Source of the DNA: Scleroderma bovista
Taxonomy: Eukaryota > Basidiomycota > Agaricomycetes > Boletales > Sclerodermataceae
Reading direction: 5' to 3'
Assembly: GCA_037178675.1 (NCBI GenBank)
Contig: JAYMGJ010000297.1
Location: 1-64,000 of the forward strand
DNA length: 64,000 nucleotides
Shown: positions 10,691-22,130 of the stretch, one piece after another
Layout: the number at the start of each line of letters is the position of its first letter
Numbering within the stretch: position 1 is the stretch's first letter
Program-made: the position numbers and the translations under genes
The notes under the pieces: generated by a model
Databases searched by the model: none
The model's input: the letters and a program-made list of their open reading frames with translations, nothing else
What the model was told of the DNA's origin: nothing

Positions 10691-12430
10691 ATCAGCAAAC
10701 CAGCCCTTCCGATTAGCCGAGCTGACAGCACTTGACAGCGCTTAGCCGACCGCCCAGCCTGTCCGACTCTGTGCCAGTCTGTCGGACTCCCGGAGTGCCA
10801 GTCTGGTTGTCACTCGATTCAAATATTCAGTAGAGAAAAAAAAGTATATTAGGACTAAAGAAAACTAGAGTGCTAATCACAAATGACTAAATAATATATT
10901 TATACGACCGGGCCCGTGGTTGTCGAACGCAGGGGAGGGCAATCGTCGACGCTGCGCTGGCGCGATGGCCAGCGTTGCTGTGGCTGGGAGGTTGGTGGGC
11001 GTCGGGGGCGTCATTGTCGGATGACGCTGGGATGGGAGTCATCCCGTCGTCGCGCCGTTGCGCCGTCGCCGTCGACGCTGGGGATGTGGGTGGTCGCATC
11101 GCCGCCATCGACGCTGGGGGTGGTGGCGGGGTCGTTGTCGTTGTCGTCGTGGTCAGTGTTGATGGCCACGGCGACGACGTTGACGGTGGGGGTCGTCGTC
11201 ATCAGTGGCCACCTCGACGACGTTGGTGGTGGGGCCGTCGTTGCCCTCGCGTTGGTGGTGGCCGTCGACGCTGGTGGTGGAGCGGTGGTGGTGGCCTAGC
11301 CGTCGTCGTCGTCGTCTGGTCGACGACGCTGCTGGTGGTGGTGGTGGTTGGTGTCGTCGCCATCGGCCGTGGTGGGATCGTTGTCGTCGTCGTTGCTGAT
11401 GGTGGTCGATCGACGACGCTGGTGGTGACGGTGGCTGTGGGCGAGGCGTGTAGTGACGCGGTAAATACTATTAGGAAATGTTGATAGTTCAATATGCTGA
11501 TATAATCGTTACACAAACACACGCACACACATACTTGAAAATTTTTGAAGTCTCTCATTCTCATTCTCTTCATCCGTCGACCACCACCCGACAGTCACCA
11601 CCACCACCGTCAACGCGACCACCACCACCACCGTCAACGCGACCACCACCACCCACCACCGTCGATGACGACGTGGCCACCACCCACCAACGTCGACCAC
11701 CACCACCACCGTCAACGCGACCACCACCACCCACCACCGTCGATGACGACGTGGCCACCACCCACCAACGTCGACCACCACCACCACCATCAACGCGACC
11801 ACCACCACCAACAGCGTCGACAACGACAACGTGGCCACCACCACCAACGTCGACGACGCGACCGCCACCACCACCAGCAGCGTCAACGACGCGACGACCA
11901 CCACCAATGGCCACAACGACGCCACCGGCGTCGTCGACGACACGGACACCACCACCAACGTCGACGAGGCCACCACCAACGACAACCGCCACCCCACCAG
12001 CAGCGTCGACGATGACACGACCACCCCACCAGCAGCATCGACGACGCGACGACGACGACCCACCCCACCACCAGCGACGACGACGATAACAATGACCACC
12101 TCGCCGCGGTCGCCGCCACTACCCCCATCACCTGCGTCGACATTGCGGCCATCGACGACGACGACAACCACCTCGGTATATATAATACTTAGTCTTTGTT
12201 CTGTAGTTTATTGAATTAATATAAATTGGTTAACATTAACATTGAATGAATTGAGTGCTTGAAAAGTTTCAAGTACAGGCAGTAAAGGTAATATGGATGC
12301 TGTTGATAGTGCTACTGGGACAGTCTGGACAGTGCTAGCCAGTTAGGTACCTTGCTAGGAGTAGCTGGGGCTCTGGGGTAACTGGCCAGTACTGTCCAGT
12401 GCTGTCCAGGGGAGGGTTGGTTTGCTGATG
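10691..12430. mobile_element. fold-back-like element with long inverted arms of GTGG/GTCG repeats
   Basis: The plus strand is almost pure GTGG/GTCG/GGTGG from about 10913 to 11450. It then switches to CCACC/CGAC from about 11575 to 12172, so the halves are imperfect reverse complements around an AT-rich centre (11460-11570). The inversion continues outwards. The block gactaaataatatatttatac (about 10885) mirrors gactaagtattatatatac read from the other strand near 12190. The block atcagcaaaccagcccttcc (10691) mirrors the reverse complement of 12410-12430. Long open frames on both strands here are low-complexity artefacts. No transposase is present; this resembles a foldback element or non-autonomous element. 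Confidence 0.65.
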
Positions 12431-13477
12431 CAACCTGCTTTCTCAACAGACTCATTCTCAGGCACGAATACGCCGATACTATTGACACTAATTGCCTTCC
12501 ATCGATCTGGACACCTGGGCAATTCAACTTCAGAATGCACTCTGTGTTCTCGACTTTGAGAGTGCATCGTGAGTTGTGCCCAAATAGGCAATATAGGAAA
12601 TGAGCTCTCCGCACGAAATGTAGCCTAGTTGATATGTTGTGAGCACAGCCTTCCATGGCCACATATAGAACATGTCTATTTTATATTATTTGAAGATGAC
12701 TGCATGGTCTTACCATACACCTACTATGAAAGTACCTGTATTTCAGATCCTTCTGTCTGTTGATCATGTTGAAAATGTACTTTCCTATTCCACCATGCAC
12801 CATACTATGCAAGCTGATAGTCATTGGCTCTGCAAGAGTGATCTACCCCAGGAACTACAATATTTATGTACAGTTATTGGTCAATACAAACTTTGCAGTC
12901 TTGTCTAACACTGTATCATAGGGGGAGAAATTGATAATGGCCATATAATTATCTTTCCACAAATTGCATTATGTCAGTCATGCTGAATTGGACAGCTGTT
13001 GGTAACTTAATGACATGGATCATATAATGTCAATTAATTATTTTTTCATGAGTTGCATTATGTCAGTCATGCTGAATTAGATAGCTGTTGGTAACTTAAT
13101 GACAAGATCATATATCAGTATGTCATGAGGCTGAATATATGATATATATGATCAAGTTATTTGTTTTGTAATCATAGCTTATCATGGATCGACGGTCCCC
13201 GTGATGTATTTCTCCGAGCTACGTAGTTATCCTACGCATCACCATGCGTGTTCGGCCTATGTATAATGGCTTGCCGCTGTCTCACTACGACTGAACATAT
13301 GCCGCCTTCTTTCCTTGTCCACCCTCATGGTAGCCTGTGTCGCCTCGCGTGTTATTGGCCCTCCTTCAGGTGACTGTTATCCAACTTGCTAAGCCCTCGA
13401 TAGATTCGCACAACGATCTTTCTCCCGCGCTCCAATACGACTGAGACCATACTGGAGCGTTGCCTTGATAAGTCCAA
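12431..13477. other. intergenic between fold-back element and MRD1
   Basis: No gene was recognised. It contains the 90-bp tandem repeat at 12.95-13.12 kb. The last 250 bases are the 3' flank of MRD1. Confidence 0.5.
12952..13120. repeat. two-copy tandem repeat, period about 92 bp
   Basis: The block gcattatgtcagtcatgctg followed by aattRgaYagctgttggtaa occurs twice, at about 12966 and 13058. Both copies are followed by cttaatgacatgatcatat-like sequence. Confidence 0.85.
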
Positions 13478-16139
13478 CTAATCTGCATCTGCCCCTTCCT
13501 CCGGTTCCTCGCCCATATCCAGTTTCCTTTTCCTCCCAGGCATCTCTTCCCCTCCCCCGTACCCTACACCAGCCTTCTTCCTGAGCACATCCAAATCCTG
13601 CTCCGCTTCCTCCGCCCAGTCCAGCACGAGATGCCGTCCAAGCAAATGCGTATGCCTGAGCGCTGCATACGCGTTCTCGGCCTCCCGTCTCGTGAGGAAG
13701 TCAAGAAACGCGAACCCGCGCGATCGCGCGTCGAATCGCTTCGGGAGGCGGACGGACTTGAGCTGTCCATGTGCCCTGTATCATGCATATAGTACATAGA
13801 CAATTGAAAAATAAGCTGGCCATCGTGATGCAAACAGAGGGGTACGCACCCAAACAATTCCCGAATATCCTTCTTCGTCGCTTCAAAAGGTACATTCTTC
13901 ACAATCATTTTAGTCGTCCTTGACTTGGAGATCGCCTTATCCTTCGACTCTTCCTCTTCCTCCTTCCCACGTCCAGCAAACTTCACATGCAATGCATGGC
14001 CATCCAGGACGAATCCCTCCATGCCCTTCAGTGCGCTCTTGGCACACTCGGGAGTCTTGAACCCGACGAACCCGTACCCCATGCTGAGCCGCGGCGCGTC
14101 TGCACCAGGTACAGCAGGTCGCTTCGGATCGGGCTTCGTCTGAATACGCGCAAACGAAAACCCAGGGAGAGCACCAAATACTTGCCTGAGTCGGTCCGAC
14201 GTCGTGCTGAACGCGAGGTTCTTGACGAAGAGGGTCGTACCTGCCGAGAGAGGCGGCTCGTCGACTGTGTCTGGTGATTCTTGTTCGGGAATCGTGATCG
14301 GCTTGAATGCAGTGGACGTGGATGCAAATGCGGATGTATCGGCGTCCGTTGGTGCCTCTTGGAACATGCCCAGCGGGCCTTTTTCCAAGTAGATGATAGA
14401 GTTTCCCAGCCGTCTATATGCCAAAGCTCGGAAGGCCTTCTTGGCTTCGTCCGCGTGCTCAAACTCTACCACTCCCATCGTGCCCGCGGGAGGCACAATA
14501 ACGCGACTAAGCTTGCCATGCACCTCAAACATCTCGCGGATCTGTTCGGAAGTGGTGCCGTAGGGAATGTTCTTGACGAGAATGGTCGTGTCCGACCTCG
14601 CTCGTGAAGAAAACGACGAGAGAATGACACCTTGAGACTCAAGATACGTTTTGGTCTCTTGGATGACATGCGTCTCTGCCAGTGCAAGCTTCACAGCTGC
14701 ATTATCAGATTCGGGGTTGAGAATGTCAGACTTGGCAATGTTCAGACGGTCTGCAATAGACGAGGCAACGGCGTCACTCTAGAGTATGTACAATGTATAT
14801 TAGACTACAGAAATCGATGGCAATACAACGGGCTTGACGAACATTCATATACAGCATACTCCAGTTGAAGTCGCGCCCTGCCACAGCTTTCCGCTTGGCA
14901 TTACGGTCATCCTTCAACGACTTTTTCTTCCCATCTCCCTCTATGATTTCGGACTTGCCTTTACGTTCTACAGCTGGAAGAATGTGTAGCAGTCGTCCCT
15001 GGAATGACCTCTTATCAAGTGCCTCGTAGGCAGCGAGGGCAGACGGCGGCTGTTTGAACTTGACATAACCAAGGCCCTTCGGCTGCTTCGAAACGGGATC
15101 TATCGGTATATGAACCTGAGTAAGGATCGAAGTCAGTAAAGAGTCGAGGAAAAAGGACAACATAAGTGGAGAATCAGAAAATATTTTCTACTATCGGATT
15201 TCCCTGAGGATCACCATTTTCCTTTGGAATCTGATGTCCCTATACAATTTATCATCCCGGACGAACCGTACCGTCCAACGAATCAACGAACAGCACACTC
15301 ACTTGCTCAATCTCACCAAATGGCTGGAAGAGCTCGGATAATTCGGTGTCCGTACACGAGAAAGCAAGGTTACGAAGGAAGAGGCGAGCAGTTTGGAGGA
15401 TTGTCTCCGTGGTCGGGTCTTTGTCCTGGGACGGGGGCGCTTCTGCTTCGTCCTTGGTCGTCAGGGCCTCGTCCTCGTCCTGCTGAAAGACTCGTTCTGG
15501 CTCGGAAGCCCGCTGCGTCATATGTCGCTTCATCCACTCGAGGTCTGACAGGGCGTCGTTGTCCTGGACATCTGAGGGATTTACTTCGGCCGCGGGTTGT
15601 GTGTCAGCTTCATCGTGGGGTACAGGATGTGATACTTTTGTGTCGTTTGCCCATGAGGGTCCTTTTCGGGGACGCGACACTTCGAGGAAGGTATCCAATT
15701 GGGCCGTTGATTTCGTTTGTGTTGGGGCCTGTTGCTTCTTCTTCCCTTTGGGATCCATTGTTGTTATTTTCGACTGGTCGTGGTCAATCCGCCGGCGTTT
15801 GTATGGTGCCGGAGCATCTTTCGCCCCCTCCAGCAAATGTCAACAATATGACACCAGAGAGAGAAAAGGAAAGGACTGAGGATAGCTTACTCCCTCGACT
15901 ACCGCAACGCTAATTCGCGTGGAGTCGACACAAGTCTTGTCGAACCAGTCCCGAGCAGCAGCAGCCTCCTTGTCGGTCTTGAATCCGACAAAGCCAAATC
16001 GACGCGAAGTTCCATCGGGTTTGTGTGAGATCTTGATGTCTGTAATGGTCCCTGGAGGTGCCCCATTTTGCGCAAAGTGCTTTCGGAGACCGTCGGGAGT
16101 CAAGTATAATGGGAGGTTCTTGACGATAAGACGAGACAT
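13478..16139 (-). CDS. MRD1: MRD1, multiple RNA-binding domain protein for pre-rRNA processing
   Basis: Five exons join in frame on the minus strand: 16139-15891, 15827-15303, 15115-14843, 14778-13850 and 13775-13478, giving 757 aa. The protein has the MRD1 series of RRM domains. The first is at the very N-terminus (MSRLIVKNLPLYLTPDG, with GFVGF as RNP1). Others follow from about residue 215 and in exon 4 (TTILVKNIPYG; TLFVKNLAFS; KMIVKNVPFEATKKDIRELF), and the last ends in exon 5. MRD1 acts in the nucleolus in the small-subunit processome, binding U3 snoRNA/pre-rRNA for 18S release (family knowledge). Acidic and basic linkers separate the domains, and the C-terminus is basic (GRKRKL). The start is fixed because RRM1 begins immediately. 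The third intron has an unusual GTTCGT donor. No defect was seen. Confidence 0.93.
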
Positions 16140-16454
16140 CGTTGAGCGAACGAACAGCGAAAAAAAAAAGCGTAAACTCTGCTCGGCGATTGCCGATTCA
16201 CACGCATGAAATTGAGGCCTTCCCATTGCACACCAAGTCCAAGTTGTCCAACTCATCTCTTCGTTCTCCTTATCTTCGTCCGAGGCAGAAGCATGAGCTT
16301 TTAATATTATGGGTCAATTTTCTTGCCTTGACCAGGTCATACCAGCTAAATACAGATGCCCTGGATCCGATGGAACTTCATTTCCTCGATATTGAAACGC
16401 TGCCAACTCGAATGGATATCCCATATGTACATATATAGGTTCAGGAATGCATTG
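16140..16454. other. MRD1 5' flank
   Basis: No gene is seen. A homopolymer of A lies about 20-30 bases upstream of the MRD1 start. Confidence 0.5.
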
Positions 16455-17000
16455 TGCCACCAAACCTGCTCGCTCTTCCCGTTCTTGACTTAGCCTTCCT
16501 CTCAAGCGACCCAAGTTCATCGCTCAGCTTCGCCTTACGATTATCATCAATATCGGTTTCCTTTGCCTAAAGAATCACGCCGTTTCTCCGGAACTCGTTC
16601 ATCGCTTTGCTGAGTACATCAAATGTCTGTTGGAGCTTCCTCAGGAAGGGAAAGGTGGGCTATTGACTTTCGGACTCCTCATGAAGTACAATGTTAGAAA
16701 CCTGACAGTGTTCAGAGTGCCGGCGGCATGCCGATTGCCAGAAAGCCAGCACTGGAGGAGACGGCAACGGGAATTGGGTACTGCGGACCCTGTCAGGTAT
16801 AATTTCATAATCCTACATCAAAGTCTATTCTTAATCCATTCTCTAGTAGCCTGACGAGGACCTCATTCCTGGACTCCTGAAACGTCTGAAACTTTTGCAG
16901 GTACAGAATGTCAGTTACCAGTTCATGAGCCTGCTTGCAGAAACCCTCCAACACCTCCATTTCTGAGGAAAATACGACTGTGGTGTCCTCTAGAGAAGCA
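16455..17000 (+). pseudogene. decayed copy of the adjacent 2OG-Fe(II) oxygenase 5' half
   Basis: The plus strand matches the intact gene at 17307 in order. The block cttcccgttcttgacttagcc (about 16477) aligns to the same words at 17330. Further on, cgttcatcgctttgctgagta aligns to the exon 1 residues LIDRLVEY, and cctgacgaggacctcattcctgg (16851) aligns to the start of exon 2. Exon 1's middle third, including the catalytic region, is missing or scrambled and there are stop codons in every frame. This is a dead duplicate of the neighbouring gene, in the same orientation and about 850 bases upstream. Confidence 0.7.
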
Positions 17001-17256
17001 GACAAGCCAAACCAGCGAGCGTGCAGGGTAAATCCGGTCGATACTATTATCAAATACGCCCAACCTAGTGATCCCGGCTAGTCTAGGAAATCGTCGGCAT
17101 AGTCGGAAAACTTCCGAGGGTTTGTTTCTGTGTTATCGGTGTCACTGAGGCAGGAAACATGGAATCGCTTTTTTACCTCAGCAGCTCAGCATTGATGCCG
17201 ACTACAGATGCCAGCTCATTGAATTCTGCTCAATTCGAATGTAGCATCATGGGCAT

Positions 17257-17264
17257 CTATAAGT
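17257..17264 (+). promoter_or_regulatory. TATA-like element of the 2OG oxygenase gene
   Basis: ctataagt lies about 45-50 bases before the ATG at 17307, a plausible core-promoter spacing. Confidence 0.4.
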
Positions 17265-17306
17265 AGCCTCACCAGACTGCATTGTGTCATCTAACGCAGC
17301 CCCGAC

Positions 17307-18836
17307 ATGGCTACCAACCGTCCCAACATTCCCGTTCTTGACTTAGCCCTCCTCTCCGACGAGACAAAGCGACCTGAGTTCATGGCTCTGCTTCGCCATG
17401 CCCTCATCAACGTTGGTTTCCTCTACCTAAAGAATTACACGGTCTCTCAAGAGCTTATCGATCGCCTTGTTGAGTATATTCCCCGCCTGTTCGACCTCCC
17501 GCAAGACGAAAAGGACAAAATTCCTATGGTTAACTCACCACACTTCTTTGGATACTCTCGTTTCGCTTCAGAATACACCGAGGGAGAGACTGACCATCGG
17601 GAACACTTTGATTTCGCAACTCGCTACGAGACCCAGTGGAAACCTGGTGGTCCCGACCATCTGGGATTCTATGGTCCCTGTCAGGTATGAATCCAGCTTG
17701 ATCACAAGAACATGCCTCATCCCATTCACTGTAGTGGCTTGACGAAGACCTCCTTCCCGGATTCCGTGAAACCATGGAAACGTACCTAATTGAAGTACAC
17801 AATGCCGGCGTCCAGTTGATGAGTCTGATAGCGGAAGCCCTTCAACTTCCTTCCGATGCGTTCGCAAAGTTCTACTATTCCCTTGACGAAATTCAGTCCA
17901 GAGCAAAGGAATGGTCTAGTCTTCCGAAGGGCAGTCTTGGGGGAACTTACACCTACCTTCAGGTCATAAAATATCCACCCCAGCAAGAATCGCAGACTAA
18001 CGTAGTGGGGAACACACCACATTTTGATACCAGATTCGTGACACTCGTGGGTAGTTTCATCTCGTTGCGCTCGCGAGTCTCATACACATTGTATAAGGTC
18101 CTGCAACTACCACACTCTCATCCAACGCTTCAGATACAACTTGGTGGTGAATGGATTGACGCCACGCCTATTCCGGGAACGTTTGTCGTCAACTTTGGGA
18201 AATGTAAGGAACACAATTAATTCTTCTTTTATATACAAATGACTTGAGGGGCTGCTACTATACAGCACTTGAGTATGTTACACAAGGGCTGGTGAAGGCC
18301 ACGTATCATCGTGTGTTATCGCCTCCCGCCGGATCCCCACCAAGATATTCTGTTCCGTTGTTCCAAGGCACCCGTTTAGATATGTATCTCGCAGACGAGA
18401 TCCTCGATTGTGGGTCATTCTCTCATAACAGACTTTCTTTGTTTTCCGGACTCTATGCACTGTCCTGACCGGCCACACCTGAAGTCCCTCCGGAGATCTT
18501 GAAGCTCAAAGATTTGCGGGAGGATCCCATCGAAACAAATAGTAAGTAGTTTTTTCCCCTTAAGCGTGGCGCAATGCGAAAATATATCTTTGCAACATAG
18601 CCGCGAAAGACAACGAATTCTACAGCCAGCTCGCTGGGGATATCATCTTTCTTCGTGGGATCATGTATGTAGTGATCCACACTGGAATTCACAGTCCTAA
18701 TTCAGCTGATCCGATTCCTTACTACAGGAGCCATCCTGACATCACTGAACGATTTTATCCGCACCTCTTCAAGAAATACTTCCCCGATGGGATGCCAAAG
18801 CATTTGATACGTACTGAAACTCAGATAGAGGGATAA
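17307..18836 (+). CDS. 2-oxoglutarate/Fe(II)-dependent oxygenase (isopenicillin N synthase-like)
   Basis: Exons can be joined as 17307-17684, 17735 to about 18045, from about 18097 to 18205, from about 18267 to 18419, 18485-18541, 18601-18664 and 18728-18836, with short GT-AG introns. The N-terminus (IPVLDLALLSDE, GFLYLKNY) is the DIOX_N domain. The jelly-roll core carries the iron site HFD (HxD, from exon 2), the distal His in ATYHRVLSPP and the 2OG-binding Arg in RYSVPLF. All key residues are therefore present. The C-terminus (KSHPD-like, then YPHLFKKYFPDGMP) matches fungal members of this family. Such enzymes oxidise small molecules in the cytosol; the substrate cannot be predicted. One intron is a 51-nt in-frame insertion, so an unspliced form would still be open. 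A decayed duplicate lies just upstream. Confidence 0.88.
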
Positions 18837-19589
18837 CGTGGTGCATAGCGAACGTCTAGATCGCTCGTAGCAAGCTCGCACGCACGCGCCTCGTCCGTTA
18901 TGATGCATTGATGCAATATAGATACTCTGCAGTTTCCGAAGCCAACTGCGCATCCAAGATGTCTGATAAGATACTAATGTTTTGCAAGCGACAGAAATTC
19001 GATAAGCTACCAACACTTCGTGGAAGGGAAAGGTGCACTGCTTACCTTAGACCAATCTGCTGCCGTCTTTGCTCTTATCAAGCCACTTCTATTTGTGTAC
19101 CCGTCCGAAGAGCCGAAGAGAATCCTATTGATCTACCACCACACACGTCCTGGATGAGTGGAAGGGGGCGTTTTCTTCACTCTACAATACAGTCAAACGC
19201 GCAGAAATGTTTTCCGCCACTCGCTTCCTTTCCAAGTCATGGCCATAGCTAAAGGCGATGGCACCGTTCGAGTGGCTGAACTTCTCGAACGAATCCGGGA
19301 GGAGGGTGACGATGAGGGAAAACAGAAAACGAAAGGTTGGTTCTGAAAAAGGTTTATATTTTACTTGAGGAACCACGATGTCTGAGGCGTTATCGTACTA
19401 GGGTCTCGTCACATATCCCGTCGTGCGTAAGCCACATCCTTACATACCAAACCAAGATCAGAATACATTCTTGCACTACCGAACGTTCTTAGAAGATATT
19501 CTCGACCACTATTCGTCATTTACCCGTTACTAAGTGGACCACCCAACGATATTGTGTACTTCCTAACTGCCTTGAAGTGGGGTGCCAGG
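18837..19589 (+). other. coding-like stretch, gene not identified
   Basis: From about 19037 to 19346 one plus-strand frame is nearly open, with a single TGA at about 19153. It reads plausible protein (FALIKPLLFVYPSEEPKR..., then VMAIAKGDGTVRVAELLERI) and ends KTKGWF. An intron might remove the stop. No family was recognised and no start was found, so it may be a short spliced gene or a relic. Confidence 0.3.
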
Positions 19590-19958
19590 TTAGAGTGGTG
19601 TACAACCAACAGCGATCTTGCCACCTGTGAGCTGTCAAAACATTGGCAGTGTCAGGTTGTTGCCATTCTCTTACCCCAGAGGTTCTGCTTGCAGCATACT
19701 TCGGTAGCGAGTAAAGTACTGCACCGATCTCAGATTTATGCGTCTTCGGCGAGAAAACATCACCTACCAAAAATCTATGACCGGGAAGCAGTCCACTCCA
19801 ATGGGGTAGATCGGTGACTTGATCCCAAGACTATCGATGGTACTTGTGGTAGCTGGAGTGGGACCATAGAGGACCTGGTTGCAGCATAACCGGGTACATC
19901 CTTGTGCACTTGCTGCTAAGCCGAGCACCGCTGCCACAACGGAGGTGGTTAGCAACAT
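19590..19958 (-). CDS. class I hydrophobin-like secreted protein
   Basis: Three exons join in frame: 19958-19768, 19718-19675 and 19624-19590, with introns of 49 and 50 nt. The product is 89 aa. A signal peptide (MLLTTSVVAAVLGLAASAQG) is followed by eight cysteines in the hydrophobin order C-CC-C-C-CC-C. The spacing is C-x3-CC-x30-C-x6-C-x7-CC-x12-C. The end, KIAVGCTPL, matches the conserved hydrophobin C-terminus. Hydrophobins are exported and self-assemble into amphipathic films on hyphae and fruit-body surfaces. The protein is short for the class and the first (x3) and third (x6) gaps are tight. It may therefore be a divergent member, or one splice site may be off by a few codons. A good TATA box sits 60 bases upstream. 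Confidence 0.72.
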
Positions 19959-20017
19959 CGCCTGACCAGAAAAGTATCGACGTATGCGACCTTGACTTCT
20001 CCCTTTGTCACGGCTGA

Positions 20018-20025
20018 TATATATA
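20018..20025 (-). promoter_or_regulatory. TATA box of the hydrophobin gene
   Basis: tatatata lies about 60 bases upstream of the hydrophobin ATG at 19958, the usual distance for a fungal TATA promoter. Confidence 0.55.
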
Positions 20026-20547
20026 CTCCACAGCGTTTGTAGGCTTACACGCGGTTTGCGAATTTCGCAGCGGAAATTAAGTAAAGCATCCCGTGTTCCC
20101 CCTCCCTTAGTTTCCCTATGGTCATATAACCAGCGACATTCCAGGGCGGCCAGGGCACCGTTCTGCGTGATGATAGTCCAGTGTGCCTATCAAACCGTGA
20201 ACATTATGCGGCCAGACCCTTATTATATCATACACTCGACTCCACATCAGAAGAACCCAATTTTTCTTCTCGAATATGGTAAAAAAACTTACTATTCTTG
20301 CAAGTCTTCCACCGCAGAGTAACGCCGACCATGGCAGGGTGGTACGCACGCGTGAGTTTTGGTGGCTTTACTGTGGACATATCAAGCCCCCTGGAGGCTG
20401 TTCCAAGAAGACGCTGATGTAAACAAGAGGGGTAGAGCTCACCTGCTGTCACCCGCTTCATTCGCTGGTGCTGTACATTCGGCTGTGCAGTATGCGTACG
20501 CAATTTGTACGGAAATTCGCCATCAGCGTATAAAGCATTCGTTCCTT

Positions 20548-20700
20548 GTCAAACTCATCGACACAGGTCACCCAACTCTGTCAATCCTATTGTTGCGACC
20601 CGCTGCAGGGCATCATCAACTAAATAGTGTAAGCGCAAGGGACTTCTACATATGGATCAGCGCATTGATAGCACATACGGCGTCGCAATGCGAATACCCT
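20548..20700 (+). repeat. dispersed repeat, copy 1 (other copy inverted at 34.77-34.93 kb)
   Basis: Shared blocks in order are caaactcRtYgacRcaggt, agggcatcatcaa, a TATA-like atatggatcag, ttgatagcac and gcaangcnaa. The two copies lie in opposite orientation about 14.3 kb apart. Confidence 0.65.
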
Positions 20701-21288
20701 GTTAGTGTCACTGCGATCGTTGATGACAAGACATGGGACGGTTATCCTTTCAATTCGTGCTTCATACAGAGGAATAGCAATTCTTTATCCAACAAGGCGT
20801 TATTGGAATAAGCGCGCAAAAGAATGGCTGTAGGCCGTCCTCCCGCTGGTATGAAGGAAGCTATCTCCCCGTTGCGAACACGCTCAGGGACTTATTGGGG
20901 CTAACACAGTTAGTAGTAATACCGGAGTGCTAGCACGAAGATTGAACAAGACGAGCATACGTACCGTCTTGCTATCGTATGCAACCATGTTGTAATTACC
21001 TGGGATCGCTTTGCAGCGTGAGCAGTCCTGAAGGCCCGGGGCCAATGGCTCTTGCTCCGAGGGTCCAGGTGGGTGAAATATGACATAAGACTGTTCAGTC
21101 AAAGATAAAATTCTTTCGCTTGTTGGGTTCCCAGAAAAGAATCGTAGTCCCAAGTACTGGTATGAAAGAAACTCGCTGGAGGACAACGACCTACAACGAC
21201 CCTGGGAACATGTCAAACTCCGTCGGATATTTCCGCACGGAACACCACCACTTGAAGCTGAAGACAGACGTTGGCATTGAAGGTCGCG

Positions 21289-22130
21289 ATGCCGCCAATC
21301 TCAGTATTCGGAGAAGAAAAAAACCCGCGAGGAATCCCAACGGCATCATTTATCGTGCGTGTCCAGGGTTATGGAATGATCCTCCCATTTACCCATCTTA
21401 TCGGCAGGGTAATATCGAGGAATACATCGCAGGGCCCGATGGCACGGTGGAGGGACCTTTGAAAGAATTCCAGGATGCTATCGCGTATGTCCAAGTCCAT
21501 GTTGTTTAGTAACAGTTCTGGATATACACAGTGCAGGAAGTATCGCTATATGGACGGAAGTCTGACACAAAGACGAAAAGGTCTAGAGGACAAGATTCCA
21601 GACATCAAAAAGACCCTTCACATGGTCGAGTTCTTGCAAACACGGCGGGTAGGTTTGTTGGGTATGCATATCTAGTACCGAGTGCTGATATACTGTACTA
21701 GGATGGAAAGCAGAAAGCAGATGGAGAGGATGATTTGGAAGACGAGGACTCAGAGGACTCAAAAAAGCCTATGACCACCACTTTCGAACTCAACGACACG
21801 TTATATGCGGAGGCTCAGCTCGAGGATACAGATACGGTTTATCTTTGGCTGGGGGTGCGTCGACGTGTCTACGAGTGCGCCATTATATGCTAATCTACTC
21901 AGGCAAATGTTATGCTGTCCTACAAAATCCCTGAAGCGATAGCACTACTCCGATCAAAACTCGATGCTGCGGAAACCAGCCTAAAAGCGGCAATAGAAGA
22001 TCTTGAATTCATTCGAGAGCAGCTGACGGTGATGGAGGTTAACACTGCCCGGATGTATAACTGGGACGTGAAGCGGAGAAGAGAGCAAAGATCGGCTGAG
22101 GAGGCCTCTGAAAAGTCTAAGAGCTCATAA
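21289..22130 (+). CDS. PAC10: prefoldin subunit 3
   Basis: Five exons join in frame: 21289-21354, 21408-21484, 21537-21648, 21702-21854 and 21903-22130. The product is 211 aa, the usual length for prefoldin 3 (VBP1/Pac10). Exon 1 carries the conserved NPRGIP start. The middle contains the family blocks LEDKIPDIKKTLHMVEFL, FELNDTLYAEA and VYLWLGANVMLSY. The final exon is a long coiled-coil helix (LLRSKLDAAETSLK..., RMYNWDVKRR). Prefoldin is a cytosolic hexameric chaperone that hands nascent actin and tubulin to the CCT chaperonin; subunit 3 is one of its two alpha-type subunits. An acidic insert (GEDDLEDEDSEDS) at the exon 4 start is typical of fungi. The start at the MPPISVFGEE methionine is preferred, since upstream in-frame codons lack an ATG. 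Confidence 0.93.

Larger units (their letters stand above)
19959..21288. other. intergenic, divergent promoter region with a repeat shared with 34.9 kb
   Basis: No gene is supported; the 150-codon plus frame at 20359 has no domain-like sequence. The segment about 20548-20700 is homologous to the reverse complement of about 34930-34770. Confidence 0.45.

Noticed and set aside
10916..12171. Several 120-220 codon ORFs on both strands in the fold-back element
   Set aside because: They are runs of V, W, R, G or T, P, H from GTGG/CCACC repeats present in all frames, not proteins.
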